Shown piece by piece: positions 21,678 to 34,738 of a stretch of 64,000 bases of DNA. The notes beneath the pieces were generated by a model. That model saw only the letters and a program-made list of their open reading frames with translations, was not told the origin of the DNA and did not search any database. The DNA is taken from the NCBI RefSeq assembly GCF_014898055.3, contig NW_023601104.1, forward strand, positions 83,807,106-83,871,105, given 5' to 3'. This DNA is from Talpa occidentalis (Eukaryota > Chordata > Mammalia > Eulipotyphla > Talpidae). Position 1 is the stretch's first letter. Every line of letters starts with the position of its first letter. A program made the position numbers and the translations under genes.

Positions 21678-21942
21678 GGGCCTCCCTAGTGGCACAGGAG
21701 TTAAAGTCTAAGCACTATCATGCTAGTGCCAGCCACTGTGGCATGAATTCGATCCCCGGCCAAGGAGGTGACCCACATGGCACAGCAGACCTTGCCTGTC
21801 TCTCCTGCTGCTTCTCTCAGCAGTGCATTTCAGTAGATCTGCCTGTTCTGCTCCCCACTCTCTCTCTGGTGAATCCTTTCATACCCCACACCTCTGGACT
21901 ATACCCCAGTTCTTGAATGCATAAATAAATAAAATCTTAAAA
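21678..21942 (+). mobile_element. tRNA-derived SINE, copy 9 (type B)
   Basis: Sense copy with head GGCCTCCCTAGTGGCACAG and B box ATTCGATCCC. Flanks 'ttggttaagaata' and 'tttgttaagaata' (about 21664-21676 and 21948-21960) are an eroded target duplication. The segment between boxes is expanded ('ctaagcactatcatgctagtgcc' region) compared with type A. Confidence 0.92.
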
Positions 21943-21960
21943 AAAATTTTGTTAAGAATA

Positions 21961-22597
21961 AAATCAGGAAATGGAGAGAGAAAAAACACTTGGTGCTAAA
22001 AGAGGGTGGGCAGGAACATAGGCCCCCAGGTATGAGGCAGAGTGGGGCAAGATGTACTTTGCATCTCAAAGATTTTAGTGTGATGTGTGAGATAAGGCAT
22101 TGAAAAATATAAAGCCATAGGTTAGCTAGGTCTCGACCACAGTCATCTGCAAGGCCTCATGAAAAATCATAGATTTTGACCTGGGTGTGATCAAAGTTGA
22201 CTACTGAATGTGAACTTTATTTATAATTTAAAATCTGCAAAAACTATGCATTTTAAAGACATACAAATCATCCAAAGACCCAGAGATACAGAGGGTTGGT
22301 TACAGGAGTTCATTGTAACCTAGCAGTAAAACAATTTCTCTTTTCTTGGGACTCAGCACTAAGTGCAGGGAAACCCGTCATGTACAGTGATGAACTTATA
22401 AAGAAGCGATAGCCAAGTTTTGAAAAACAATGCAATAATGAAGCTCAGAGTGAGTAGAAGTCAATATCCTGACAAACTGTTCCAACCATCTTCTTTTCTG
22501 TAAACTCCAAGAAGGAAGAAATCACCTAAGAGTAGTTTCCAAAACTCCATAAATAAATTCTCCATACATTTCTGTCCAGGGAGGACAATATATTAGA
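21961..22597. other. Unassigned sequence
   Basis: No gene or repeat recognised. Confidence 0.45.
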
Positions 22598-22815
22598 CCT
22601 GTGGTTTTCAACTGGGAGTCATTTTTACCACCAGGAGACATTTTCAAATGTTTGGTGACATTTTTGTTGTCACAACTGGTGGGAGTGTTACTGACATTTA
22701 GTGGATAGAGGCCAAGGATGTCGCTAAGTGTGGGACAACCTCCTAAAACAAGTAAATATTATCCAGTAAAAAAAAAAAAAGTGAACATTTTTGCAGTTTA
22801 GAACCCTGTTTTAGC
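22598..22815 (+). repeat. MER5-type hAT DNA transposon remnant
   Basis: Reads 'gtggttttcaactgggagtc', 'tttggtgacatttttgttgt', 'cacaactggtgggagtgtta', 'gatagaggccaaggatgtcg', which is the MER5A/B consensus order. Non-autonomous and non-coding. A second copy, reversed, is at 51915-52130. Confidence 0.87.
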
Positions 22816-22894
22816 CATCAGAAACATATAACGTGTTTCCTGTTCTCAACATATTGAAAGTCCAAATAATGTCTGACCATATATATTTGTTCTT

Positions 22895-23212
22895 TTTTTT
22901 TTTTAATAGAGGCACGGCAGGAGAGGTCTGTGCGCCATGTGGGACCCTCCTCTGGCGGCCGGGGAGCAGCCGGGGATCGAACTGGCGCTGCAGAGGGGAG
23001 CGGCGGGTGGCAGGAGAGGTCTGCGCGCCATGTGGGACCCTTCTCTGGTGGCCGGGGAGCAGCCGGGGATCGAACCGGCGCTGCAGAGGCTACAGGCAGC
23101 TTCGCAACCCTCCTCTGGTGGCCGGGGAGCAGCCGGGGATCGAACCGGCGCTGCAGAGGCTACAGGCAGCTTCGCAACCCAGCGCTCAACCGCTGCGCCA
23201 CCGGGTAGGCCC
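22895..23212 (-). mobile_element. tRNA-derived SINE, copy 10: rearranged, three B boxes
   Basis: A 13-bp target duplication (tatatttgttctt) lies at 22882-22894 and 23213-23225, so the rearranged form is one insertion unit. In sense order it has one head with A box, then three copies of the B-box segment (complements GGGATCGAACCGG at about 23134 and 23064, GGGATCGAACTGG at about 22974). The 3' half of the body is missing. The tail is TGCCTCTATT plus poly(A), as in copy 2. Two adjacent 70-bp units at about 23043-23180 are nearly identical. Confidence 0.92.
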
Positions 23213-23225
23213 TATATTTGTTCTT

Positions 23226-24169
23226 AAGGTTGTCAGATACATAGTCTTCTCATCTAGCAAATTCTCTCTCAACCACTAATGCTAAAGTTACTAATGCTAA
23301 ATAATTGCTGAATTAAACTAAAACAAAATTACATTTGAAACAAGTTTTATATTTAATAAAGTTCCAACAAAGAGTTCTCCATTTTTAAGTCTTTGTTTTG
23401 ACTTAAGAAATAGTCAAACTATTTCATTAGTGCTAGTATATACTTTCATTAGGGCTAATGTACCTTTTATATCAAAACCTTAATGGGGATGGGTCCAGAC
23501 TCTTATTATTCACAATTAAGATTTTCTAAATATTTAATTATTTTTGGTTTGTCTGACTAGAGATATTTGTGCTGTATTATGGACTATTCTTAATACTTGC
23601 TTTGTAAGTTCCCTATGATACAAAGTTAGAAGGGAAATTTCAAAGTTAAAATTTCTTTCCCTTAGGCAGTCATTCACCTTTTATAGTCTCTGTTAATTAA
23701 AGCTTGCTTTGGTCACAACAAAGACTGCTATAAGGAAACCTAGTAATTTCTTCCTTCTTTTTGCTACTGGATCACACTACTTATGATTGTTTTTACCCTT
23801 TCTTCATTGTGCCAAAAAGTCAAAAAAAAAATAAAGATGAGAATAGGTATATTCTGTTCATATGAAATGGTATTAAATAATTAAGCCATAGGGAAGGGTC
23901 TTGATCAACTATCACAGATGACTATAAAAAACTATCTGAGTTAAAATAAGACAGTAATGGCATTTTGGATTATCTTCTTTACTTTCATCATTCATGGTTT
24001 GTCTACACTTTATTCTTGCTCTTAGACCTTTGTCACAGGACACGAGGTACTCGCTACTCTAAGATTTAATCCTGAATTTTGATGCCTTAAAGATATTTCA
24101 TTGAAACAATATTGATGATGTAGTAAGTGAAATACTTTCCATAACACTGTCTGCTAAGGGTTTACAAAT
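23226..24169. other. Unassigned AT-rich sequence
   Basis: Contains a 15-bp tandem duplication (actaatgctaaa at 23275 and 23290). No gene recognised. Confidence 0.5.
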
Positions 24170-24183
24170 CTGTTTGACTTTTT

Positions 24184-24456
24184 TTTTTTTAAGATGTTAT
24201 TTATTTATTTATACAAGAACTGGGGTGCAAGCCAGATGCCCGGGAGGGTGAGAGGATTCACCGGAGACAGAGCGGGGAACAGAACAGGCAGACTGACAAA
24301 ATACACTGCTGAGGGGAGCAGCAGGCAAGACAGGAGAGGTCTGCTCGCTATGTGGGTTGCTCCCTGGCTGGCCAGCAGGGATCAAACCGGCGCTGTAGAG
24401 GCTGCAGACAGCTTCACAGCACGGCACTCAACCGCCTGCACCACCAGGGGAGGCCC
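24184..24456 (-). mobile_element. tRNA-derived SINE, copy 11 (type B)
   Basis: Antisense copy with a perfect 14-bp target duplication (ctgtttgacttttt) at 24170-24183 and 24457-24470. The B-box complement reads GGGATCAAACCGG. Confidence 0.93.
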
Positions 24457-24470
24457 CTGTTTGACTTTTT

Positions 24471-26470
24471 AATCTATAGGTAGTGGAAATACAAAAGTGA
24501 AACCAAAATCCTTGAAAATTGGTAACCCTTAAAACCTGCTTCTCCTTAATCCTTAAAACATAGGTCAGTAGTTTTGCAAGTGACTCCTTAGGAAAAAAAA
24601 TATTCCATGGAAAAATAGTATGTGAAAAACCTACCTACCAGTTTTACCATTCTTTTGGAGATTCTCAAGTTGCAATGTAAAAGAGCAGCCATAAAAACCT
24701 GCTTGATGTTATTTATCCGAGGACATCTCAAAGCTGTTCACATCTAGCAACTCTAAGGGTCTAAGTATTTTTGTTTGGGTTTAATTGCATCTTAAGTCTT
24801 ATTTCCTAGCTACTGGCTACTTTCTTTCTTTTTTAGCACTTGTATCAGAGATATGGACAGAACAGGAGGTTAAAATTAGTTATTTTTCCATTCATTATAT
24901 CTTCTATGTGGTTTAGTGAGGATAGGTCACTACTAAATTTTTCACAGTGGCCCACCATCCCCTGAGATGGAAATACTGAGGAATATGAGCAAACAAAAGT
25001 AAACAGCAAGAAAAGGTACATTTTAGCCTTCCTTTTTCAAAAATAACACACTATGGTTGAGACCTGGGTTGTATTTCTTTTGAGAACTCAGCACAAATTG
25101 TGCAGAATGCTGGGAACATTCCGTGGGCACCGGAGGCTACATTTCCGATCCCTTGCCATTATGATGCCGCAATTGTCCTTGGTGAATAGAGATGACACCT
25201 TTTCCTTTTAATCAAATTTGATTATCAATCTTAGTACTGCACCTCTAGCTTTTCCTACATTTTGTTCTGAAGACCCCACTTTAGGGTTCTGCTTCTTTGT
25301 CAAATAATATAATCCAGGGAATTAAAATTCTTGGGGCAAAACAGGAATTGTTTCCAATCCAATTCATTCTACAATCCTAACACCCAATTTCCTCCATTGG
25401 AAATGGATGAACATGTTCAGATCAGAGTGTAAATTGGCATGAACCTTCATCTGAAATGCAATAAAGTCAGAGAAGACTGGATGCTTTTAAAAAATGTATC
25501 ATTATTCATATTCAATGCTTCCTCTGCACTTCTGTGTACCATCTGGTCCTGATGGTCGAAGTGCCAAAATACCATAAGGAAAGTTGTTTTTGTGGTATTT
25601 CCAGTCCAACCAGAATCAGAAAGTACCAGAAATCTCTTGAGAAAAGCTGTTGTCATAGGACACAAAGCCCAGTTTGTCAAACCAAAGAGTTTAGGAAAAA
25701 AAGTAGCTGAAATTAAACTATCATCTGCATTTAAATACTGAACAAAGACAGGATGCTCTGGGCTTTGGGTTTACCCAGACATCATACATACACGCGCGCG
25801 CACACACACCCACAGTTATTTATATATAAATATAGTTTATATTAATATACACACACATCCTACCAGCCCCTGATGAATGTATCTGTTTTCTTTATAAACT
25901 ACAATTTCATATGCACCCTTTAATTTATCACTATTCTGCTTATCCATAGATTATTAAGTAGAATATTTATGGGTAAGTAGTCATGACATTTCCAGAGAGA
26001 AATGAATGAGAAAAGAGAAGCATGCAGACCCACTGAATGGATGGCACCTCCTTTAAATGTCTTCATAGAGTACATGCAATATTTACAAACCACCTGATAC
26101 AGTCTTGTTTATGAACCCTTTGATGTCCAAATAATTCTTTTACGTGCTGTTCTTCCTTGATACAGGATGTCGCAGCTTGTCAAATACAAGGAATATTGAA
26201 TCTTAAAAGACTCAATCTGTGCTGTAAACTGACTGCCCAGAAGGTTTGGAGTGGGCTGTTAAACTTGGCAAGATTTTCACTTGCATTCAATCCCCAAACC
26301 TTCTAAGATTTATTTGACATTGAGCTTTATTCAGTTTCATTGAAAAAATAAAAAAAACTCTGAGAGTTTAAATGATGGATACTATTGTATGATAATTAAC
26401 ACAGTAAGGAGAGAAGCTTAGCAAAAATATGTATGACTGAAGAATGTCCTATAACGAATAGTATCTAAGT
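24471..26470. other. Unassigned sequence
   Basis: Two kb without a recognised gene or transposon; one CA/CG microsatellite (25786-25860). The 77-codon frame at 25447-25680 has no domain. Confidence 0.5.
25786..25860. repeat. CA/CG alternating tract and TA-rich tail
   Basis: 'acacgcgcgcgcacacacac' is a strictly alternating purine-pyrimidine run of about 20 bp, followed by TATATA and (CA)n. Confidence 0.9.
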
Positions 26471-26474
26471 TTTT

Positions 26475-26640
26475 GTCTTAGATTCAATCCTAGTCTATAC
26501 ATGTCAGTTGTACCATGTAGAGAGAGTTAGCAACTACTCCGATCTTCAGTTTCCTGACCTATAAATATAACACTAAATATTTTACCAGGTTGAAAGAATC
26601 AATGAGCAATTGAATATGAAGTTTTAGAACATAGCAGGAG
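26475..26640 (+). repeat. Probable MIR remnant
   Basis: 'gttagcaactactccgatct', 'tcagtttcctgacctataaa', 'ttgaaagaatcaatgagcaa' and 'agaacatagcaggagctga' follow the MIR core order, strongly mutated. Confidence 0.6.
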
Positions 26641-27819
26641 CTGAAACTTCTCACCCATTCTAGTGGTAGACAAGGATCATAAAGTGATAGACAGCTGCAG
26701 GCAAATGCTTAAGAGCCTGACTATAACAAAAGTACATTGCAATTTTTACTTAAGTTCTTTTTTACCCATTGAAAGAAGAAAGGATAACTCTGGGGATGTA
26801 ACTAACCTATCTTGGGAGGTAATAACTACATTCTCCATTAAGAATATTGCCTACTCATTTCCCACAGGCAATTCCCTGAAATCTTTTGTTGCACAAAATA
26901 GAGGAATACGATTTGACCTGAGATGTATCTGCATCCATGTAAAAATCTGTTCTATACATATGGCATTAGAGGATCATTTATTCTGCCCTTAACCCAAAGA
27001 GGATCATTTCCCAAAGATAACTAAAGACTGTCCAAACAATTCAGACTGAAAATAAAATGACCATCTTTGAATTTTAGGACTGTGGTTTCTGCGTCTGGTA
27101 TTTGCACAATAACTCACTTTTCTAGAATGGAAATCTATTCCTAAGAAAAATAGACCAATAAGTTACTTTTTTCTTGGGACATTCTGTTTTCATTCCAGTG
27201 TGAACATGATAAAAAAGGAACTTTATGATTTTTTAGGAAAGTATAACATTGATTTACATACCCAGGATCCAATCTTTAAATCCAATAATTTTAGATCACT
27301 AAATAGTGAGATTTAACTCAACATGGTTACTATCCTGGTTCTGATTTCTTTATGTAACTTCACTTTTCTGATAACTTGCTGCTTTGAATCACTTGAATTG
27401 AATTGAATCACTTAACGTGTGTAAAAAAAAGAACACACACCTCATACTCTTGTAATTATTTTTTTCCCCCTTAAATCTTTTTCTCATAACCCACTTAGAA
27501 AAGTAGAGTGTTATTCTAAGCACCAAAGGAGAGCACAAAAACCTGCTTCTTGGAGAACGGTGCTGAACCTTCCTCTTCAGCCCCGTGTGACGCATGCAGC
27601 AGCTGGCGGTGGCTTTCTCGACTCCAGTCACCCCGTCCTTGGGTTCACTGCCCAAGCAAAACTAATATGAGTGTGGATTTTTTGTTTTGTTTTTTTTTTT
27701 TGCTTGGAATGATAAAACATATATATGGTTCCTCTGTCTTGAACTTTGAGACACTGTCTTATTAGGAATGCAATCTGTCAAGGAAAGCAAAGTACATGCA
27801 AAGAGAACACCCTTGTCCC
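26641..27819. other. Unassigned sequence
   Basis: No gene recognised. The 109-codon frame at 26663-26992 has no domain, AT-driven composition and no supporting context. Confidence 0.45.
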
Positions 27820-28060
27820 TGTGTTATGTTACAATACTTTCATAAGATGGTGACATTCCCGAGACAGCACCTGCTGTGTGGCTTTGGGCGGCTGGCCAGA
27901 AATGAAAGGCAAAAGCAACGTGTGGTTTAAATTGGAGAAGTGCAGCCTTGCATTGTTGTAACAAATACCAGGGACTGAACAGTTGGAAGGTTGAGGAAGC
28001 GGCAGTGTGCAGACACGAGTTCAGAGTGTGAGTGACTGCCCCGGTCATTGTCAGAAATGT
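27820..28060. other. Candidate conserved non-coding block
   Basis: Repeat-free and GC-richer than its flanks. Contains a RUNX-like TGTGGTTT (about 27920) and SOX-like 'cattgttgtaaca' (about 27952). Such motifs are common by chance. Confidence 0.2.
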
Positions 28061-30289
28061 ATCAAGAGGCAGATAGTAGAAATGCTTTCTTTGTTTGCAG
28101 AATACATATATTTAACAGAGTTGCGTCCTGGTCTCTCTCCAGACTTCTAGAGAGACGACCTTTCAGAAATTTGGGTAAGCCCTTATAGTAACCGGTTTCA
28201 AGTAACCTTAATAGTACAAAATGAGTAATAAATATTGGTGCTGGTGAACTTGAGATTGAAAAAAAGTCAAAGAAGAAATGCATATATGTGCAGATGGACC
28301 AGTCTGGGTTTTTCTCTCTGGGGAATGTTTTGAGTTTTAAAATCCTCCCATTTGTCAGTTTATGGTGCGAATACTTTAGAAAATACAGAAGCTAACACCT
28401 CTTTCATTTATCATTGTTTTTGAAATGTCCAAAGGGTCAGATTCCATAAATTTAATTCACTGTTCCCTTTAGACTTTTTTGTTCCACATGGGGGAAAAAG
28501 AAAAAAAAAAGTTAGAAAACCAGTCCCAACAAAGAGAGAAGTGGTTAAAATTGTGAACTGCTATTTCTTGGTAATTAATTAAACTTCCATGAAATAGTAC
28601 CTGTTTTGGAAAATCAATGGCATCTATTAAAAGAGAAAACTACAAATCCAATTAGGCAGCACTCTTTTTTTTCATTAAAATGTGGCTTAATTTAGTGGAG
28701 ACCATTGTTCAGAAATTGGGCACTAAGTCTTTCTTTTTTTCTAACTAAATTGATGGCGTACTTTGTTGACTTTCTGGTTAAAGACCTGAGTAAGAAGGCT
28801 TCTTGGCCTTTTCTCCATATATCTGATGACCCTAGGAAGTGATGACTTTATAGGATGTAGCCACATGGCTCAGACCACTGTGAAGTAAGTGCAGACTCCC
28901 TGAAGTCCCAGTGGGGGAGCAGAAAGCAGCATCATTCAAAAAGAGTTACTGGGATACCTTGATTGTGATCCCATAACATTTCTCCTCAGACTCCAGTGAA
29001 AATTCAACTGGTTTATGCAAGTTATTGCCTGTGCCCATGTCCCTATGCAGATGTTTCTCTGTATGTGTGTACTTATGATTTTATGGAAGAATAAGACTTT
29101 ATGTCATTGTATCATTAAATTCTGTTTTGCATACTTATCCTCTCTCCTCAATAGGTCAGGACTGAGGTTATACCAAAAAAAAGGCAAGGTTTTATGTTAT
29201 GATTGTGGAATTCTTAACACAGTAAATGCTGTGTTTCATTTCTTCTGGGAATTCTTATCAATGTGATGGGCTTGTTTATGGAGCTAAGTCAGAGACTTAA
29301 AAGCCTCTCTATGTTTTACTGAAAGGTGGAGTGCTTCTAAACTTTAAAATCAATTCCATCGATTCAATTATAGAACATAAGTGAAGACTAATGGCTTTTA
29401 TGTTCATTAACTTCTAATTTACATAAGATAGAAGATGTTAATATGGTCCCAGAGTCTTTGTGAAAACCATTTTAGTTGAGCTAGAGAAAATACAACTTCC
29501 ATTTTCATTTGAAATGAATCGATATTCCAAAAAATAAAATACATGATCTTCAGCTCAAATTCCATGATTTCCTCATGTTTCTGTCACCTAAGAAAATTTA
29601 TGAATTCTGAGTTAAATCAGTGTAACCTCTTTATCAGCTGCTCAATTGCTTTTATAAACCACATGGGATTTTCTCTTGTTTTACCAGAAGTAAAAAAAAA
29701 AAAATTGGCATCAATTTTGGATTTTTTTTGAAGTGCAGAAAAGTCAAATGGCCAAAAAAAATCAAGATTTGAGATAAAGGTAAATCTTGAAATATTTCCA
29801 ATTTGAATTATATTCTAATGGATTCTAAATTATTTCAGGGACTGTATCCCTGTGATTTAAGAATTGTTCTCATTCTGATATTTTTACCCTTTGTTTAATA
29901 TGAGAGATAATATCAATGTGATATGTAATTAGAAATATATTTGGGGAGCATCTAAACCTTATAGACAGATTGGCTTGGGAATTAGAAGAATCTTATTTCT
30001 TAGTCAAGTCTGGATGTGATGTGATTTTCTTCTGACATGCTTATTTTCTTTGTATAGCGGATAAGGAATTATTCCCATTTTCCAAGTTGGTCTTCATTTG
30101 GAAAAGGCTGCAGGGTTACCTTGTGATCTCATCCCTTTTTTCATTCAACATTTCCATTTTTCTTATTGTTGTTAAGACAGACCTGTGATAAAATTTTTTC
30201 TGACTAACATTTTTTTAATGGAATAATTTTACATATACTCATAATGGTTTCTAAACAAATTTGGATTCAAAGGAAAACTCTTTCTGGGT
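28061..30289. other. Unassigned AT-rich sequence
   Basis: No gene or named repeat recognised in 2.2 kb. Confidence 0.5.
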
Positions 30290-30470
30290 TTTGGTGCCTT
30301 TGGACTAATTAAGCATTTTAGACTCAATTTTCACATTTATAAAATGGGAAATATTTTTACATTTTGGTTGTTTGGAGGTGGCCAAGAGACGATGTGAGAT
30401 ATTGCTTGTAAATCAGCTAGCTCAATGACATATAAAGAAGGTGCTTGATAAATATTGACATCTCATTTCT
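30290..30470 (+). repeat. MIR remnant
   Basis: 'actcaattttcacatttata', 'aaaatgggaaatatttttac', 'gatgtgagatattgcttgta' and 'aaggtgcttgataaatattg' follow the MIR 3' half. Confidence 0.65.
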
Positions 30471-31300
30471 TTTGACCTGACCTCTACTTTCCTTCCTCCA
30501 AGCGCTTTCCCTTACATGGTTTTCCCAAGTGTCCTCTGTGATTACATAGGATTAGTTTTGGCTGCATTATACATAGTGTTACTCACTGGAACTACACATA
30601 TAATGAGGTATGAGATAGGAGCCAAAAATGGAGGATGAAAGTGTAATAAACATTTTGCAGAAACCTTCAGTTTAAAAAAAAAAGTGTAACAAAACCAAAA
30701 AAAAAAAAAATGTACTGTTTCTTTCCATCCCATGTATTATATTTGACTTCATGGTAGAGAGGAAATAGATTTTTAAATATCTCATGATAAATAAAGGAAC
30801 TCAGTTCTTTATTTGTCCAAAACCATCTCATCCATTATAGTTTTAATATACAGAAAGCTACATACTTTCATATTTTTGTTAGTTTATGTCATTCTTCTTG
30901 GCTGACTCTCTCATAGTCCCTTTGATAGATTATAATCAGGTTGCTTAAAAGCACTTGAGTTCATTACTTATAGACACAGGTTGCTGTCTAAAAGGAAACC
31001 TTAATGTCAAATAATGAAAAATAAACTATGTATTATCTTTGCTTATTATGTTTTTGATGTGCATGAGCAGAGTCAAGCTGAGAAAGGTCACATGTTCAAG
31101 TCTCCATTCTACTTTGCACTAAGTATGTTCTGATTAGAGCAGTTTCTGGGCTAAGCAAAATTTTTAAGATACAGAAAAGTAAGAAAAATATTTCAGAAAG
31201 GACTGTGAGTTTGCACATAGAGTATGGTATGAACACTTTCAAAATTGAAAAAAGAAAGGGGAAAAATTCCAGAGAACTGAGAAAAATGAATGAGATGAAA

Positions 31301-31301
<1 letters not shown>
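30471..31301. other. Unassigned sequence
   Basis: No gene or repeat recognised; A- and T-runs at about 30673-30712. Confidence 0.45.

Positions 31302-31342
<41 letters not shown>
31302..31342. repeat. (TA)n microsatellite
   Basis: 41 bp of uninterrupted alternating TA. Confidence 0.95.
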
Positions 31343-31344
<2 letters not shown>

Positions 31345-31479
31345 CATATCTTCATTGTGGGTATATCTAGGTAAGAGGATCTGGAGGGTTGCTATTACTA
31401 GCCAATGACAGTAACTTTCCCACTGACCTCCTGGATGCCTCAGATCTATGTTCACTTTTCAAGGTTTGTTTTCATCTGA

Positions 31480-31930
31480 CCCTTACACAGATGTTTGTAG
31501 AAACTTTATTTAAATTGCCAAGTCATAGAAACAAGATATCCTTCAGTAATCAAATGGCTATGCGGTGGTACATCCAGATAATGAAACATGCATTCGGTAC
31601 TAAGAAAAATGTGACACTAAACCATGAAAAGACGTGGAAAACCTGTATTGCTTCTTACCGAGTGAAAAAAGCTAATCTGAAAGGGGTACATAGTGTATGA
31701 TTCAACTACATGGTATTCCAGAAGAAACAAAACTACATAACAATAAAAAGAATAGTGATTGTCAAAACTTGGGATGGGGAAGTAGGATTTTTAGAGTAGT
31801 TAACTGTTCTGGGTGATGCCACAATGATAGACGCATGTCAATATAATTTGGATTTCAGGTGATAATGATATGTCAGTATTGGCTCATCCATTCCAATAAA
31901 GGTACCACTTTAGTGGGGGATGATCGTAAT
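31480..31930 (+). repeat. L1M-type LINE 3' end
   Basis: Order of 'gccaagtcatagaaac', 'cagtaatcaaatggctatgc', 'gtatgattcaactacatggt', 'ggatttcaggtgataatgat', 'aaaggtaccactttagtggg' matches the end of ORF2 and the 3' UTR of old L1M families. Frames are broken. Confidence 0.75.
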
Positions 31931-34439
31931 CCTAGAGATTTATGTGCATGTGGGGGCAGAAGGCAAATGTGAAATCCCTGCATGTTCCCTCAATTTTGCT
32001 GTCATTCTAAAAAAGCTTAGCAAAATCATAAAAAAAAACATTAAAAAAGAAGTCAGTAAACCTAATCATGCTCATTCCTACCCACAGAAAGGGATAGGAG
32101 GATGCTGGTATATTGGCAAATAGTGGTGTATTGGCAAATAACTCTGACAACTGACTGTCTGTAAAAAAATAATGCATGCATATACTTGTAGAAATTTATG
32201 ACATTTTGATTTGTCTGATATGAAAGATGTGTGGCTCACTATTTATAAAAATAATAAATATGTATTATTGTTATTGCAAATTCAAAATAATTGATGAATG
32301 AGAAAAGTTTTGACAAAAATGGTGTTTAATGTATTCATTTTGATGAAAAAGAAACAATGGAGTATGTCAGATATTCCCTTGTCAATGATATAGATGACTT
32401 CTTTGCTGAATCAGTAATAGTTTTGAAATACTAGCAGAATATTTCTTCAGTCTGCATTACTAATATTTTCTGCATCATCTTCTTAAGCTTAGACAGTCAA
32501 CAGAATAATAAATCAAAGCTTGATCTGCAAGTGCTTGCTAATTCCTGAGGTTTAAATATTTCCACACCACCATGGTACTTTTCACCACTGAATGTGGAAT
32601 TGGGAAGATATGGGCAGTAGCTTATCCCGAAATATTATTTCTACTATACAAATGCAGTGAATGCAAATAATTTCAAATGAACAGATGATAATAAATGCAA
32701 GACATAATTATAAAGCAATGGGTTTGACTATATTTATATCAATGTTTTTCACATAATTTATCTAAATTAATTTATATTAATGACTGGCTCACAGAATTGG
32801 CTCACAGAATTCCTGTAAGTTTAATAATCATTTCTCATGAGCTCATAAGTTCCAGCGCCAGCACATCACCGATTGTCTGATGAGTCAGTAAGACTTCCTG
32901 GAGAAGGTAAAACCTCAGGTGAGTCTTAACAGGTAAGTAGAAATCAGTTGCCAATGGATTTGGGGATGGAAAGGGAGTTATGAACTTTGTGTACAGGTTT
33001 TATAATAGTGAGGGAAGTGTGATGTTTGGATGGGATATAGGCATTTATGTGTTCAAGCTTGCAATGAATTCTCAGAAAGCAAGGGCCATGAGAGGAAACA
33101 ACATTAAACTACATTAAACAACATGCAAAACTACATTAAAGAGTTTGGAATTTATCCCATAACCCACAGTCCCCTGCTGAAGATTTGAAGTAGAGAACTG
33201 AATTATTCAGATTTATGGCTGAAGCATGATCTTCTATCCAACCCTTGTAGAATGAACTTGAGAAGGAACAAATCTAGAAGCACGTAAACCAGTTAGGAGG
33301 TTGTGGCTGTAGATTTGGGGAAGTGATATAAACTGATTCAGGACAGATGGATTTAAAAAGAGGAGGCGATAGATTCCAGAAACCTATGGGAAGTAAAATC
33401 AGCAGAACCAGTGATGGATTATAGGTTCATGGTCAAGAAATGGAATCAAGGTGGAGGATTAGATTTCTGATATATACTGATTAAATTAGAGTCAATCAGG
33501 AGGATAGCAATTGCTGTGGGGTATCTATGTAAGAAATACCTTGCAGATCTAGCTGAACTCAAATTTAGAGTATCCTTTAATATATGAGTGGCAGTTATAA
33601 CCTCAATGGAGGTGAACTCTAGAGGGAAAAATGTGGAACAATAAGGGATAGAGACCAATGCAGAACTTGAAGATATATCCTTATCTCAAGAGCTGACAGT
33701 GAAACAAAAGCAAATTCTGGAAATAGGACTGGAAATAGGACTGAACAGAGAGATGGCAAGTAAACTAGAAAACACAAAGGAAGAAATCAGGAGGAAAGAT
33801 ATTTAAAAAGTAAAGATTGAGAAATAATGTCATTAATGCCAAGTGAAATACATTTGCCATGTTGTGTCTTTTTGCTTAAAATTAAAATATAATAGTCACC
33901 GACAATGCAATGTTCAGCATGTGGCTATACGATAATTTATATAATCAGTACACATTGGCAGACATTTGAAATTGCTATCAGTTATTGAATTCTATTTTAA
34001 GGATTGCTACAACAGACATCTTTATACTTAAAACTTTTGTATGTCATTTGTCTTTTTTTTCCCCCTTAGGAAAAAACCCAAGTGGTAGAATTAACAGAAT
34101 TTAAGGATATAAACACAATTTGAGGTCTTGACACATTTTGTTAACATGCTTTCCAGAATATAGGCTTGATTTTATTTTTACCAGCACTTTTGTGAAATGT
34201 GCTCATTTCCCCCCAAATCTCAGCATTGTAGAAGTTTCTCCAGTTCTGTCTGTATTAGCAAATAGTTTGCATAGCCCTTTTACCCACAACAAGAGCAAGA
34301 TCTTAAAGTCATGTGTATTTGTGTCAGTTAAACTAGACATCAAACCAGAAGGAACTTGGAGTAGAAAGATGACACCTTTTCTTTTGGGAGGGGTGGGGTA
34401 GGGGGATATTCACAGCCACCTCTTTGCAGCCTCTGTTAC
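31931..34439. other. Unassigned sequence with short tandem duplications
   Basis: 2.5 kb with no gene or named repeat. Three perfect small duplications: 12 bp at 32110 and 32129 (tattggcaaata), 13 bp at 32785 and 32798 (tggctcacagaat), 12 bp at 33719 and 33731 (ggaaataggact). Confidence 0.5.
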
Positions 34440-34738
34440 TCAGTTGTTACCCCAAAATGCCTTATTCCTTCTTCTGTGCTTGTATTCAAACTGTTGCATA
34501 TATCCTTACTTGGAAAGCCTTCTCTCTCTTCTCCTTACACAAATTGTAAATTTCTTCAAGAAATTTTAGAAAATTCATGTTTCCATGCCTACTATACAAC
34601 ACATCATCTACCATTCAGCTGCATAATTTTTTTTTTTTTTGATGTACGTCCATTAACTTTTCTTACTTGGACTGCAAGATCTTTTGGGTAAAGACCACAT
34701 CATTCTGTCAGCTCCAGCCAGTCTCTGACATCACCTGA
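34440..34738 (+). repeat. Possible L2 LINE 3' remnant
   Basis: 'ttggaaagccttctctctct', 'tactatacaacacatcatct' and 'ggactgcaagatcttttggg' resemble the L2 3' end with a T-run insertion at 34629. Weak. Confidence 0.45.

Noticed and set aside
22895..23212. Direct repeats that could suggest a CRISPR-like array
   Set aside because: Units are adjacent SINE segments with no unique spacers, in a mammalian genome.
22833..23279. 148-codon frame with repeated Gly/Arg-rich blocks
   Set aside because: The protein repeat is only the triplicated B-box part of SINE copy 10.
26663..26992. 109-codon frame on the plus strand
   Set aside because: No recognisable domain or splice signals; length is within chance for the window.
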